Source: Acidobacteriota bacterium
GTDB lineage: Bacteria; Acidobacteriota; Vicinamibacteria; Marinacidobacterales; Marinacidobacteraceae
NCBI GenBank assembly: GCA_022826195.1
Contig: JAJDVI010000062.1
Location: 1 to 64,000 of the forward strand
DNA length: 64,000 nt
Direction: 5' to 3'
Below the pieces are notes generated by a model. It searched no databases, was not told where the DNA came from, and saw only the letters and a list, made by a program, of their open reading frames with translations. The first letter of the stretch is position 1, and each line of letters opens with the position of its first letter. Below are positions 17,821 to 27,294 of this stretch, piece after piece. A program made the translations under genes and the position numbers.

Positions 17821-19001
17821 CCGAGACTCCGCTCGTACGCCGTATCCGCCGGCCGGACTGGCCGGAGGAACGCGAAGTGGTCCTGGTGGGCACCGCCCAC
17901 ATCTCCCGGGACTCGCTCCGGCTGGTGCGGGAGACCATCGAGCGCGAGCGGCCCGACGGGGTGTGCATCGAGCTGGACGAGGCCCGTTACGAGGCGCTCA
18001 TGGATCCGGCGGCCATCGAGCGGCTCGATCTCCGGCAGGTGGTCCGGGAGCGGAAGCTGCTGCCGCTGCTCGCCAGCGTGGCGCTCGGCGCCTGGCAGGC
18101 GCGGATGGGCCTCCGGCTCGGGGTGGAACCGGGCGCCGAACTCAAGGAGGCGGCGCGCACCGCCGAGGAGGTGGACGCGGAGGTCCATCTCGTGGACCGG
18201 CAGGTCCGGACCACGCTGCTCCGGGTGTGGCGGCGGGCGGGCTTCTGGCAGCGGGTGAAGCTGCTCGCCAGCGGGCTCGAGTCGGGGAGCGCCGACGAGC
18301 CCACGAAGGAGGACATCGAGGAGCTCCTTTCCGGGGACGTGGTCTCCCGGCTGGTCAACGAGCTGGGCGAGGCGTTCCCGACCCTGAAGGAGGTCGTCAT
18401 CGACGAGCGGGACACCTGGATCGGGGAGGCGGTGAAGGCGGTCCCCGGCGGCCGGCTGGTGGTCGTGATCGGCGCCGGGCACCTCGACGGGGTGGAACGG
18501 ACGCTCCTGGCGGAGGAAGCGGTGTCCACCGAGCCGCTGGCCGAGATCCCGCCTCCTGGCAGGACGGGCCGGATCATCGGGTTCGCCATTCCGGCGGTCA
18601 TCCTGGGAACGCTCGCCTGGACCTGGGCGGTGCGCGGGGCCGAGGCCGCCTCCGAGGGGGCGCTCTTCTGGGTCGCCGTGAACTCGATCCCGGCGGCGAT
18701 CGGCGCGGTCCTGGCGCTGGCGCATCCGCTCACCGTCCTGGCGGCGTTCCTGAGCGCGCCGTTCACCAGCCTGACGCCGGTGGTGGGGACGGGCTACGTC
18801 ACTGCGTTCGTGCAGGCGTGGGTGCGGCCGCCGCGGGTGTTCGAGCTCCGGGAACTGAAGGCGGACGCGCTGGTGCCGCGGTGCTGGTTCCGGAACCGGG
18901 CGCTCAAGATCGCGCTGGCGCTGATCCTGCCGACGATCGGGAGCATCTTCGGGACGTTCGTGGGGGGGTCGCGGCTGATCAGCGGGGCGCTGGGGGGGTA
19001 G
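17742..19001 (+). CDS. TraB-family protein (pheromone-shutdown/GumN-like) with C-terminal membrane domain
   Basis: Up to 419 residues. The TraB core begins VVLVGTAHISRDS and continues through CIELDEARY and VIGAGHLDGVE, the three family signatures with conserved His/Glu residues. The C-terminal 160 residues hold about four membrane helices. TraB of enterococci blocks pheromone activity; the bacterial and archaeal relatives are functionally unproven, and a metal-dependent peptidase-like role has been suggested. The start is uncertain: ATG 17742 overlaps the RES gene by 79 bases and adds a basic tail, while GTG 17877 has a GGAGGAA site but would begin right at the first motif. Confidence 0.82.
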   Translation: MGRHAPEPGATRRRRRTPRVRTERRLTETPLVRRIRRPDWPEEREVVLVGTAHISRDSLRLVRETIERERPDGVCIELDEARYEALMDPAAIERLDLRQVVRERKLLPLLASVALGAWQARMGLRLGVEPGAELKEAARTAEEVDAEVHLVDRQVRTTLLRVWRRAGFWQRVKLLASGLESGSADEPTKEDIEELLSGDVVSRLVNELGEAFPTLKEVVIDERDTWIGEAVKAVPGGRLVVVIGAGHLDGVERTLLAEEAVSTEPLAEIPPPGRTGRIIGFAIPAVILGTLAWTWAVRGAEAASEGALFWVAVNSIPAAIGAVLALAHPLTVLAAFLSAPFTSLTPVVGTGYVTAFVQAWVRPPRVFELRELKADALVPRCWFRNRALKIALALILPTIGSIFGTFVGGSRLISGALGG

Positions 19002-19014
19002 GCCGTCCGTCCGC

Positions 19015-19095
19015 GCGGCGTGGCGCGCCGCGCTGTGCGCGGTGGTGCCGGTCTGAAGGCCGCTACCGCGAGAACCGACCGGCGTTCCCAGCACT
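19015..19095 (-). repeat. Diverged REP-like element, copy F
   Basis: Read on the minus strand, this intergenic stretch gives GGAACGCCGGTC, then TTCAGACCGGCAC, then a GC-rich CGCGCACAGCGCGGCGCG hairpin. That is the same order of parts as the repeats at 12853, 27181 and 41575, but degenerate. It lies between the TraB-like and symporter genes. Confidence 0.45.
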
Positions 19096-19123
19096 CCCTT
19101 CTTCCCGCACAATCCACCGTTCC

Positions 19124-20743
19124 GTGCCGCTCTCCACCACCGACCTGATCACCTTCGTCCTGTTCCTGGGGGCGGTGATCTTCGTCTCGCTGCGGGCTTC
19201 GCGCGGGCGCCGGACGGCGGAGGGGTACTTCCTCGCCGGCCGGAACCTCGGCGGGTGGGCGATCGGGATGTCGCTCGTGGCGACCAACATCTCCACCGAG
19301 CACTTCGTGGGGATGTCCGGGTCGGCGGCGACCGACATCGGCCTCGCGATCGCCAGCTACGAGTGGACCGCCGCGGTGGCGCTGATCATCATCGGCTGGT
19401 TCCTGCTGCCCCGCTACCTGAAGAGCGGCGTTTTCACGATGCCGGAGTTCCTCGAGCGGCGCTACGACCGGGGCGCCCGGACCATCCTCGCCGCGCTCCT
19501 GACCGCCGCGACGGTCTTCGTGGCGATGGCGACGGTGCTCTACGCCGGCGCGGTGGCGCTCAACGCCATCTTTCTGCTGCCCGAGCTGCTCGGGGGCTGG
19601 TTCGGCCTCTCGCCCGGCGCCGCGGAGCTCGCCGCCACCCTGCTCGGGGTCTGGGGCATCGGCCTGCTGGCGAGCGTCTACACCATCTACGGCGGCCTGC
19701 GGGCGGTGGTCTGGTCCGACTTCATCCAGGGGATCGCGATCCTCGCCGGCGGGGGGATGGTGCTCTGGCTCGGCTTCTCGGCGCTCGGCGGGGACGACGG
19801 CGTGCTCGCCGGGGCGGCGCGGTTCCTCGCGGAGAACGAGGACCGGCTGCACACGGTCCTCCCGGCCGATCACCCCGAAGTTCCCTGGACCGCCGTCTTC
19901 GTGGGCGGCCTCTGGATCGCGCAGTTCTTCTACTGGGGGGTGAACCAGTTCATCATCCAGCGGACCCTGGCGGCGAAGAGCCTCGCCGAAGGGCAGCGGG
20001 GCACCATCTTCGGCGCCTGGCTCAAGATCCTGGTGCCGTTCCTGATCTGCTTCCCGGGGATCCTGGCGGTCCAGCTCTACGGGGACCAGATCGCCCACCC
20101 CGACCAGGCCTACGCGGTGCTGGTCCGGGAACTCCTGCCGCCGGCGCTCCGCGGCGTGCTGCTCGCCGCGCTCGCCGGGGCGATCATGAGTTCCTTCAAC
20201 TCGATGCTGAACTCGGCCTCCACGATGTACGCGCTCGACGTGCACGGCCGCCTCTTCGGCGGGCCGAAGCCGGGCGGGGCGGACGGCGAATCGTCGGTGC
20301 GGATCGCCCGGATCGCTTCGACGGTGTTCGTGGTGGCCGCCTGCCTCTGGGCGCCCCTGATCGGCGGGTTCCCCGGGGTGTTCCGCTACATCCAGACGGT
20401 CTGGGGCTTCGTCACGCCGGGGATCGTCGCGGTGTTCTTCGCCGGGGTGGTCTCGAAGCGGGTTCCCGCGTTTGCCGCCCGCGCCGGCCTGCTGGCCGGC
20501 ATCCCGATCTACGCGGTTCTGCGCCTTGGCTGGCCCGAGACCGCCTTCCTCCACCACATGGGGATCAGCTTCCTCATCGTGGTCGCCGGACTCGCGCTCG
20601 CGGCCTGGCGCCGGCCCCGAACGGACGTCCCGCCGCCGCCCGCCCCGGTCACCGGCGTGGACCTCACGCCGCTGCCCGGGGTGTACTGGAAGGGCGGGCT
20701 CGCGCTGGCGACGATCGCCGCGATCTACCTGATCTTTCCCTGA
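19124..20743 (+). CDS. Sodium:solute symporter (SSS/SGLT-like family)
   Basis: A 539-residue inner-membrane protein with about 13-14 helices. The motifs ISTEHFVGMSGSA, YTIYGGLRAVVWSDFIQG and SSFNSMLNSASTMYALD are characteristic of the SSS family, in the branch resembling bacterial Na+/glucose or Na+/galactose (vSGLT-like) transporters. A sugar or related solute is the likely substrate, though SSS members also carry amino acids and vitamins. The start is GTG 19124 just before the first helix; the open frame upstream is not protein-like. Confidence 0.9.
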   Translation: MPLSTTDLITFVLFLGAVIFVSLRASRGRRTAEGYFLAGRNLGGWAIGMSLVATNISTEHFVGMSGSAATDIGLAIASYEWTAAVALIIIGWFLLPRYLKSGVFTMPEFLERRYDRGARTILAALLTAATVFVAMATVLYAGAVALNAIFLLPELLGGWFGLSPGAAELAATLLGVWGIGLLASVYTIYGGLRAVVWSDFIQGIAILAGGGMVLWLGFSALGGDDGVLAGAARFLAENEDRLHTVLPADHPEVPWTAVFVGGLWIAQFFYWGVNQFIIQRTLAAKSLAEGQRGTIFGAWLKILVPFLICFPGILAVQLYGDQIAHPDQAYAVLVRELLPPALRGVLLAALAGAIMSSFNSMLNSASTMYALDVHGRLFGGPKPGGADGESSVRIARIASTVFVVAACLWAPLIGGFPGVFRYIQTVWGFVTPGIVAVFFAGVVSKRVPAFAARAGLLAGIPIYAVLRLGWPETAFLHHMGISFLIVVAGLALAAWRRPRTDVPPPPAPVTGVDLTPLPGVYWKGGLALATIAAIYLIFP

Positions 20744-20760
20744 GGAACGGATTCCGGAAC

Positions 20761-20776
20761 CGAGACGGCAGTCTCG
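20761..20776. terminator. Short hairpin between convergent genes
   Basis: A 6-bp stem, CGAGAC/GTCTCG, with a 4-base loop sits between the ends of the convergent symporter and PEP/pyruvate-binding genes. There is no T-run on either side, so a terminator role is only suggested by position. Confidence 0.3.
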
Positions 20777-23700
20777 TCAGGGGGAATCGGCCTCCCACGT
20801 CTCGCCCGTGCCGGTTGGATCGCCGGATTCCCGGATGACGCTGCCACCGAGGGAGCGGTCGGGCTTCAGGATCCAGCCGTCGCCGCGGCTCCCCTGCATC
20901 CGGACGCTCAGCGGGGCGTCGAGGCGCAGGTGGCGGACCGGGCCTCGCTCCCAGGCAGCCGGTTGGGCGCGCAGCCAGTCCCAGTCCAGGATCCCGTCGC
21001 CGCGCTCGGGATTCACGGTGAAGTAGCCGATCCCGTGCGAGACCAGGTTGTCGAAGAAGTGCGTCCCCTGTGAAGGCGTCACGATCAGATCCCGGAACCC
21101 GGCCTCCACGATGACCCGGGCGCCGCCCACCTGCTCCCAGGTCACCGGAATCCCGAGGAAGCGGTCCCGGGAGCCCCAACGCCCCACCCCGATGAGCACG
21201 TAGGGACGGCCCTCCCGCTGGAGGAGGCTGTTGCAGCGAGCGACGTCGCGGGCGACTTCCCCGCTCTTCAGACGGTCGTAGGTATCCCGGTGGACCACCA
21301 CCAGATCGTGGAGGTCCCCGATCTGCCCGTGACCGAGCACCTGGGAACTCCGGCAGAGCACGCTCTCGCCGCCCGCGACCGCCGCCTCCTCCGTCGGGGG
21401 CGGTTCCCGGGTCTGCTGGAGGCGGCGCAACTGGACGAACCCGAACTCGCGCGGGCTGCCGCGGGGCACCGACAGATTGGCGGCGAACTCCAGCTCCACC
21501 GGAGCGCGGCAGGCCTCCTCGCCGAGGTCGAGCAGTTCCGTGAGGATGTCCGCGAGCGGAAAGACATCGGGCATCTTGAGGAGCGGAGCGAGGGTGAGCA
21601 GCCGGCTCCCCGGCCGCGAGATGCCGTCGGAAAGCGTGCCCGAGGCCTTCGACCAGGTTGAGGCAAGTAGCCCGAGCACCCCGTCCCCCTCGGCGTCGGC
21701 AAGCGAGCTGGTCAGGAGCGGCGGCAGGCCGCCGCCGTCCGACGCGCCGGCTTCGAGATCCACGGCGAGGAACTCGCTCTGCGAGTTGCGCCACGCGTCC
21801 CGGCCGCTCTGGTGACCGAGCCGGTGCTGGGGATGGTGGGGAGAAAACCGCACCGCCGGTCCGCCGCTCGTGATCGCCTCGCCGAGCCCGAGCCCGACGG
21901 TCGCGATTCCGTCTCCGGCCTGAAGCGGCGCGGTGGGATAGAAGTTCTGCGACTGGGCCGTACCGGCGATGTCGGGATAGAAGCGGCGCCCGTGCGGAAG
22001 CCCCACCACCCGCTGGAGGATCACCGCCATCTTCTCTTCTTCCTGCCGGTAGGGAGTGCTGTCGAGGAAGCTGCGGACCCTCGGGAGGAACAGCGAGGCG
22101 TAGACCTGCTTGATCGCCCGAGCCAGAGCGTCGAGACGTTCGCGCGCGGTCTTCTCCTGGTTCGCGACCAGCACGGTCTCGTAGACGCCGGAAAAGGGTT
22201 GGTAGGGCGAATCCTCGAGCAGGCTCGAGGAACGGACCGCCAGCGGATACCGCACGTTCTCCTGAAACCGCCGCAGGTCCCACCACGCCTCCTCGGGAAA
22301 CCGTGACTGGTCGAACCGCCTGCGGAGCTCCGCCTCGCTCGAGACCTCGAGGGCGAACGGCAGGAGGTCGTTCTCCTCCATGAACTGGTCGAAGATGCCG
22401 GTGGCCAGCACGACCGCCTGCGGCACCGCGATGACGGTATTCGGGTAGCGCTCCTGGATTCCCGAGCGGGCGAGCACCGAGTTGGTGAACGCCAGCCCGC
22501 GCGCCTTGCCGCCCACCGACCCGCTGCCGATGCGGAGGAAGCTCGCGTCGGGGTCGAACCCCTCCCGGGGGAAGTCCGCCACCACCGAGCGGCTCCGCTC
22601 CTGGCGGCGCTTCGCGAGGCGCTTGGCGACGTCGCGGCCGATGTGGTCCCCGGGTCCGTAGTCGGAGATCCGGACGTCGCGCAGCCGGCGCGCCAGTTCC
22701 AGCTCCCCGCGCGCCATCAGCCAGTGGGAGATCTCGTTCTTCCGCGCGGACTCGAGGATCGCCTCGTGCGGGACGTCGGGGAGCATGCGCTCGAAGGAAT
22801 CGAGATCCTCGGCGCGCGCTACTTCCGTCCCGTCCGGCATCCGGAAGATGAAGTCGCCGAAGTGGAACCGGTCCCGCATCAGGTGCCGGATCTGACGCAG
22901 CAGGTCCCGGGAGCCCTTCAGGAGGAAGTCGGCCCCCACGCTGCGGGCGAGGGCTTCGTTCTCCGGACGGCGGGAGTGGAGGATGGCCGGGATGTCCGGC
23001 CGGACCTGGCGCATCGCGGCGACGAAGCGCTCGCCGGCCTGCGAATCGGGCCGGCCGCCCCGGGGGAACTCGACGTCCGAGATCACCCCGAGGATCTGGT
23101 CGCGGTAGGCGGTGAAGTAGTCCCAGGCCTCCTCGTAGCGGTCGCAGAGCAGGATCTTGGGCCGCCGCCGGATGCGGTCGAACTTCTCGGTGAGGCTCAG
23201 CCCTTCCGGGATGAGTTTCCGGGTCTGTTCGAAGACCGCCTGGTAAGCCACCGGCAGGAAGGACGAGTAGTAGCGGATGCTGTCCTCGATGAGCAGGATG
23301 GCGGGAACGCCCAGCCGGCCGGTGTCCTGCGGCGCGTTCCGCCGGTCCTCGATCTGCTTCACGATCGCGAGGAAGATGCCGACGTCCCCCTGCCACACGA
23401 AGGGCTTTTCGAGGTCCTGGCCGTGGTGTCGCGTCAGGTACTCGCGCACGGTGCGGGTGTCGTAACCGAAGAGCGTGACCGAAGTCTCGCAGCCCGCGTG
23501 GCGGAGGCGGTGCGCGAACGTCCCGATGTCCATGTCTCCGAGGTCCGGCGAGGCGATCACGAGCTGGAAGCGGTCGGGCATCCGGGCGATGCGTTCGAGC
23601 GCCTCGTCGCCCGACTCCACCTGGATCACCCCGGGAAGGGTCCTGAGGTTCAGGTCGAGGAACCCTGACAGGACCCGGTCGTCGAGCTGCCCGTCCTCCG

Positions 23701-23803
23701 CCAGGATGAACGAGTCGTAGTGGCTCAGCACGAACAGGACGTCGTGGATCTGGAAGCCGACGAGGTCCGCGAAGGCCGGCGAAAGGGCGCCGTGGAGCGG
23801 CAT
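20777..23803 (-). CDS. PEP/pyruvate-binding domain protein with N-terminal receiver-like domains
   Basis: A 1008-residue protein. Residues 1-150 and about 165-310 look like two receiver-like alpha/beta domains (FQLVIASPDLGDMDIGTFAHRL; PAILLIEDSIRYY). About 430-720 is a PPDK/PEP-synthase-type ATP-binding domain, with GSVGGKARGLAF, YPLAVRSSSLLEDS and PFSGVYETVL. The C-terminal third has GVGRWGSRD and SQGTHFFDNL, typical of this subfamily. I do not see the swivelling phospho-His motif (TxxGGxxCHAA type) nor the PEP-binding barrel, so it is not a canonical PEP synthase. Databases often call it phosphoenolpyruvate synthase; a signalling or phosphotransfer role seems more likely. It is divergent from gdhA. 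Confidence 0.8.
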   Translation of the reverse strand: MPLHGALSPAFADLVGFQIHDVLFVLSHYDSFILAEDGQLDDRVLSGFLDLNLRTLPGVIQVESGDEALERIARMPDRFQLVIASPDLGDMDIGTFAHRLRHAGCETSVTLFGYDTRTVREYLTRHHGQDLEKPFVWQGDVGIFLAIVKQIEDRRNAPQDTGRLGVPAILLIEDSIRYYSSFLPVAYQAVFEQTRKLIPEGLSLTEKFDRIRRRPKILLCDRYEEAWDYFTAYRDQILGVISDVEFPRGGRPDSQAGERFVAAMRQVRPDIPAILHSRRPENEALARSVGADFLLKGSRDLLRQIRHLMRDRFHFGDFIFRMPDGTEVARAEDLDSFERMLPDVPHEAILESARKNEISHWLMARGELELARRLRDVRISDYGPGDHIGRDVAKRLAKRRQERSRSVVADFPREGFDPDASFLRIGSGSVGGKARGLAFTNSVLARSGIQERYPNTVIAVPQAVVLATGIFDQFMEENDLLPFALEVSSEAELRRRFDQSRFPEEAWWDLRRFQENVRYPLAVRSSSLLEDSPYQPFSGVYETVLVANQEKTARERLDALARAIKQVYASLFLPRVRSFLDSTPYRQEEEKMAVILQRVVGLPHGRRFYPDIAGTAQSQNFYPTAPLQAGDGIATVGLGLGEAITSGGPAVRFSPHHPQHRLGHQSGRDAWRNSQSEFLAVDLEAGASDGGGLPPLLTSSLADAEGDGVLGLLASTWSKASGTLSDGISRPGSRLLTLAPLLKMPDVFPLADILTELLDLGEEACRAPVELEFAANLSVPRGSPREFGFVQLRRLQQTREPPPTEEAAVAGGESVLCRSSQVLGHGQIGDLHDLVVVHRDTYDRLKSGEVARDVARCNSLLQREGRPYVLIGVGRWGSRDRFLGIPVTWEQVGGARVIVEAGFRDLIVTPSQGTHFFDNLVSHGIGYFTVNPERGDGILDWDWLRAQPAAWERGPVRHLRLDAPLSVRMQGSRGDGWILKPDRSLGGSVIRESGDPTGTGETWEADSP

Positions 23804-23895
23804 GGATTCCTAGTTTGTCACCGCGGGAACGGTCCCTACGCGATTCCCGTGCACGTGATTTGTGAATAGCACGACCAATCCCGGCGCTTCAGCCC

Positions 23896-23901
23896 TACAA
23901 T
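23896..23901 (+). promoter_or_regulatory. Candidate -10 box of gdhA
   Basis: TACAAT lies 26 bases upstream of the gdhA ATG, with a CGGAGG ribosome site between them. No clear TTGACA-like -35 is present at 17 bases. Confidence 0.4.
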
Positions 23902-23927
23902 CCGCGCCCAAATTCGCCGGAGGCGCC

Positions 23928-25286
23928 ATGAGCTATATCGAGTCTGTCCTGAACCAGGTCGCGGCGCGGAACCCGAACGAGCCCGAATTCAACCAGGCTG
24001 TCCGGGAGGTCATCGATTCGGTGGCCGTCGTCATCGACCGCCACCCCGAGTACCGCGCGGCGCGGGTCCTCGACCGCATGGTGGAGCCCGAGCGCCTGGT
24101 CCAGTTCCGGGTCCCCTGGATCGACGACGCGGGCGAGGTCCAGGTGAACCGGGGCTTCCGGATCGAGATGAACAGCGCCATCGGGCCCTACAAGGGCGGA
24201 CTCCGCTTCCATCCCTCGGTGAACGCCTCCATCCTCAAGTTCCTCGCCTTCGAGCAGGTGTTCAAGAACTCCCTGACCACGCTGCCGCTCGGCGGCGGCA
24301 AGGGCGGCTCGGACTTCGACCCCAAGGGAAAGAGCGACGCCGAGGTGATGCGCTTCTGCCAGTCGTTCATGACCGAACTGCAGCGCCACATCGGGCCCTA
24401 CACCGATGTCCCGGCCGGGGACATCGGGGTCGGCGGCCGGGAGATCGGCTTCCTCTTCGGGCAGTACAAACGACTCGCCAACGAGTTCACCGGGACGCTG
24501 ACCGGAAAGAGTCCCGGATGGGGCGGCTCGCTGATCCGGCCCGAGGCCACCGGCTACGGGGCGGTCTATTTCGCCCAGGAGATGCTCAACACGCGCAGCG
24601 ACGGACTCAAGGGGAAGACCTGCCTCGTCTCGGGGAGCGGCAACGTGGCCCAGTTCACCGTGGAGAAGCTGAACGACCTCGAGGCGAAGGCCGTGACGCT
24701 CTCCGATTCGTCGGGCTTCATCCACGACCCCGCCGGCATCGACGCCGAGAAGCTGGCCTTCGTCATGGAGTTGAAGAACGTCCGCCGCGGCCGGATCCGG
24801 GAGTACGCCGAGAAGTTCCCCGGAGTCGAGTACTTCGAATCCGATCCGGGCGCCGACCACAACCCGCTCTGGGCGATCCCTGCCGAGTGCGCCTTCCCGA
24901 GCGCCACCGAGAACGAGATCAGCGCGAAGGACGCCGCGACCCTGCTGGCGAACGGCTGCTTCGTGGTCTCCGAGGGCGCCAACATGCCGTCGGTGCCGGA
25001 CGCGGTGGACCAGTTCGTCGCTGCGGGGATCCTCTACGGGCCGGGGAAGGCCGCGAACGCCGGCGGGGTCGCGGTGTCGGGCCTGGAGATGGCCCAGAAC
25101 ATCGGCATGATCCAGTGGAAGCGGGAGGTGGTGGACCACCGGCTGGCCGACATCATGTTCGAGATCCACGACGCCTGCATCAAGGCGTCGGAGCGTTTCG
25201 ACGCCGTCGGCAACTACGTGGTGGGCGCCAACATCGCGGGGTTCTTCAAGGTCGCCGACGCCATGATGGACCAGGGCGTCGTCTGA
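23928..25286 (+). CDS. gdhA: NADP-type glutamate dehydrogenase
   Basis: A 452-residue enzyme, close to the usual length of hexameric bacterial GdhA. It aminates 2-oxoglutarate with ammonia and NADPH to make glutamate, linking nitrogen assimilation to the TCA cycle. Substrate-site signatures are GPYKGGLRFHP, LPLGGGKGGSDFDPKGKS with the catalytic Lys125, and DVPAGDIGVGGREIG. The cofactor domain has the GSGNVAQF Rossmann loop. The ATG at 23928 follows CGGAGG; the in-frame codon at 23862 is upstream of the promoter-like TACAAT and less likely. Confidence 0.96.
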   Translation: MSYIESVLNQVAARNPNEPEFNQAVREVIDSVAVVIDRHPEYRAARVLDRMVEPERLVQFRVPWIDDAGEVQVNRGFRIEMNSAIGPYKGGLRFHPSVNASILKFLAFEQVFKNSLTTLPLGGGKGGSDFDPKGKSDAEVMRFCQSFMTELQRHIGPYTDVPAGDIGVGGREIGFLFGQYKRLANEFTGTLTGKSPGWGGSLIRPEATGYGAVYFAQEMLNTRSDGLKGKTCLVSGSGNVAQFTVEKLNDLEAKAVTLSDSSGFIHDPAGIDAEKLAFVMELKNVRRGRIREYAEKFPGVEYFESDPGADHNPLWAIPAECAFPSATENEISAKDAATLLANGCFVVSEGANMPSVPDAVDQFVAAGILYGPGKAANAGGVAVSGLEMAQNIGMIQWKREVVDHRLADIMFEIHDACIKASERFDAVGNYVVGANIAGFFKVADAMMDQGVV

Positions 25287-25316
25287 GGGGCGGCTGTCGG
25301 ACAGCCGGGCCGCGCT

Positions 25317-26027
25317 TCAGGCCGGCGGGGGAGGAGGTTCCCCTTCCAACCGCTCCTTCTGCCACTCGGGGACCACGACCCCGAGCGAGATGATCATCTG
25401 GAGGGCCTGCTGCCGGCTCATCGAGAGTTCGATGACGTCTTCCTTGGGGAGGGTGATGACGAAGCCCGACGTCGGGTTCGGGGTGGTGGGCACGAAGACC
25501 GCCATGACCTCCCGCTGGCCCGGCCCGGATTCGCCGGGTATGGACGCCGGGTCCGCTCCGTTGCGCTCCGCGATGCGCTTCCGCACCCGGTGCTGCACCT
25601 CGCCGAGTTCGCCCGCCATCTGGAACGCGATGCTGTAGACGCCCCGGCGGGGGTACTCGATCAGGACCACCTTCCCGAAGGCGTCGCCGGAGGTGAAGAG
25701 CGCTTCCAGCAACTGGCGCACTCCCGAGTAGACCCAGCGCGCCACCGGAATCCGGCTGAGCGGGCGCTCGACCATGGCGCGGAGCACCACCCGGGCGACG
25801 CCGAACTTGGTGACTCCCCAGCCGGTCAGGAACAGCACCACGATCACCACGCCGAGCGCGGTGAGCCGCGGCTCCCAGGGCAGGGAGGGGAAGAACCAGG
25901 ACTGGATGATCGAATAGATCAGCCGTCCCACCAGGAACACCGCCGCGAGCGGAATCCAGACCAGGAAACCGCGCAGCAGATAGCGGCGGAGGTTCTCCCA
26001 GGCGGTCAGCTTCCGGGCGGGGGGCAT
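25317..26027 (-). CDS. DUF502 family membrane protein
   Basis: A 236-residue protein with two N-terminal membrane helices (about residues 16-40 and 55-75), then a soluble domain carrying IPVARWVYSGVRQL, VVLIEYPRRGVYSIAF and VFVPTTPNPTSGFVITLPKEDV, the DUF502 signatures. Its function is unknown; homologues occur widely in bacteria and plants as integral membrane proteins. The ATG follows TAGACT (26037-26042) by 9 nt with no ribosome site, so it looks leaderless. It is divergent from leuB. Confidence 0.9.
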   Translation of the reverse strand: MPPARKLTAWENLRRYLLRGFLVWIPLAAVFLVGRLIYSIIQSWFFPSLPWEPRLTALGVVIVVLFLTGWGVTKFGVARVVLRAMVERPLSRIPVARWVYSGVRQLLEALFTSGDAFGKVVLIEYPRRGVYSIAFQMAGELGEVQHRVRKRIAERNGADPASIPGESGPGQREVMAVFVPTTPNPTSGFVITLPKEDVIELSMSRQQALQMIISLGVVVPEWQKERLEGEPPPPPA

Positions 26028-26076
26028 TTCGTGGTGAGTCTATGGCTGCCGGAGCCGTTTACCATCCCCGGCCACC

Positions 26077-27129
26077 ATGGATCTGCCCATCGTTTGTCTT
26101 CCCGGCGACGGGATCGGCCCTGACGTCGTGGCCGCGGCGGAGCGCGTCCTGGAGCGGGTGGCGGAGCGCTTCGGCCACCGCCTGCACGTCGAGCGCCACG
26201 ACTTCGCGGGAGCCGCCTGGGACCGGACCGGGACCGGGTTCCCCGACGAGACGCGGGCCGCCTGCGCCGGCGCGCGAGCGATCCTGCTGGGAGCGGTCGG
26301 GGACCCGCGCCACGACGTGCTCCCCGCCGCCGAGCGTCCCGAACGCGCGCTGCTGGAGCTCCGCCGGTTGCTCGGCGCCTACGCCAACCTGCGCCCGATC
26401 AAGGTGATCCGCGTGCTCGACAGCTCCCCCTTCCGGCCCGGGGCCATCGCGGGGGCGGACCTCCTCATCGTGCGCGAGCTCACCGGCGGCATCTACTACG
26501 GCGAGCCGCGCGGCATCCGGGAGGAGAACGGCCGGCGGGTCGGCATCAACACCCTGCGGTACGACGTGGGGGAGATCGAGCGCATCGCGCGGGTGGCCTT
26601 CGAGGCCGCCGGCCGCCGCCGGGGACGGCTCCTTTCGGTGGACAAGGCGAACGTGCTCGAATCGTCGCAGCTCTGGCGCGAGGTGGTCGCGGGTTTCGCC
26701 TCCGACTATCCGGACGTCCGGCTCGACCACATGTACGTGGACCGGGCCGCGATGGAGATCGTCCGGGACCCGCGCCAGTTCGACGTGATCCTCACCGGGA
26801 ACATGTTCGGTGACATCCTGAGCGACGAGGCCTCGGTGCTGGCGGGATCGCTCGGCCTGCTGCCGTCGGCGAGCGTGGGAGAGGGCGGCGGCCTCTACGA
26901 GCCGGTCCACGGCTCGGCGCCGGACATCGCGGGGCAGGGGATCGCCAACCCGCTGGCGGCCATCTCCTCCGCCGCCATGATGCTCGAGCTCTCCTTCGGC
27001 CTGAAGGAGGAGGCCGCGGCCATCGAGGCGGCGGTCACGGCCTGCCTGCGGGGTGACGTCCTCCCCCGCGACCTCGGCGGCGCCGCCGGCACCGCCGAGA
27101 TCACCGACGTCGTCCTGGCGGCTCTCTAG
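26077..27129 (+). CDS. leuB: 3-isopropylmalate dehydrogenase
   Basis: A 350-residue NAD+-dependent oxidative decarboxylase, third step of leucine synthesis (3-isopropylmalate to 2-oxoisocaproate). Family signatures: LLGAVGDPRHD, VRELTGGIYYGEPR, SVDKANVLESSQLWR with the catalytic Lys, and NMFGDILSDEASVLAGSLGLLPSAS, with Mg2+-binding Asp residues. GSAPDIAGQGIANP precedes the adenine site. The related isocitrate and tartrate dehydrogenases share this fold; the motif set and length fit LeuB. No other leu gene lies nearby. A TACCAT box lies 11 nt before the ATG. Confidence 0.92.
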   Translation: MDLPIVCLPGDGIGPDVVAAAERVLERVAERFGHRLHVERHDFAGAAWDRTGTGFPDETRAACAGARAILLGAVGDPRHDVLPAAERPERALLELRRLLGAYANLRPIKVIRVLDSSPFRPGAIAGADLLIVRELTGGIYYGEPRGIREENGRRVGINTLRYDVGEIERIARVAFEAAGRRRGRLLSVDKANVLESSQLWREVVAGFASDYPDVRLDHMYVDRAAMEIVRDPRQFDVILTGNMFGDILSDEASVLAGSLGLLPSASVGEGGGLYEPVHGSAPDIAGQGIANPLAAISSAAMMLELSFGLKEEAAAIEAAVTACLRGDVLPRDLGGAAGTAEITDVVLAAL

Positions 27130-27180
27130 GCCCCCCAAGGGCAGCCGGTTTCCCAACCGGTGACGCACCCGGCCGGGACC

Positions 27181-27240
27181 GCCGGTCTTCAGACCGGCAC
27201 GCGCGGCGCTCGGCGCCGCGCACGTCGTAACCCCACCCGG
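27181..27240 (+). repeat. REP-like double hairpin, copy B
   Basis: Stem 1 is 27181-27188 with 27191-27198, perfect 8 bp with a 2-base loop. Stem 2 is 27201-27208 with 27214-27221, perfect 8 bp with a 5-base loop. The tail ACGTCGTAAC-CCACCCG is shared almost base for base with the copy at 41580-41638. Confidence 0.75.
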
Positions 27241-27294
27241 AAAGGTGGCTCCCGTCTCGGCGCAGAGTTCAAGCGCGGGTGTGCCGCCCCCGGC

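Noticed and set aside
20777..23803. Canonical ppsA (PEP synthase)
   Set aside because: The swivelling phospho-His and C-terminal PEP-binding domains are not visible.
27145..27160. Rho-independent terminator after leuB
   Set aside because: The CCGGTT/AACCGG stem is not followed by a T-run; it may belong to the repeat cluster.
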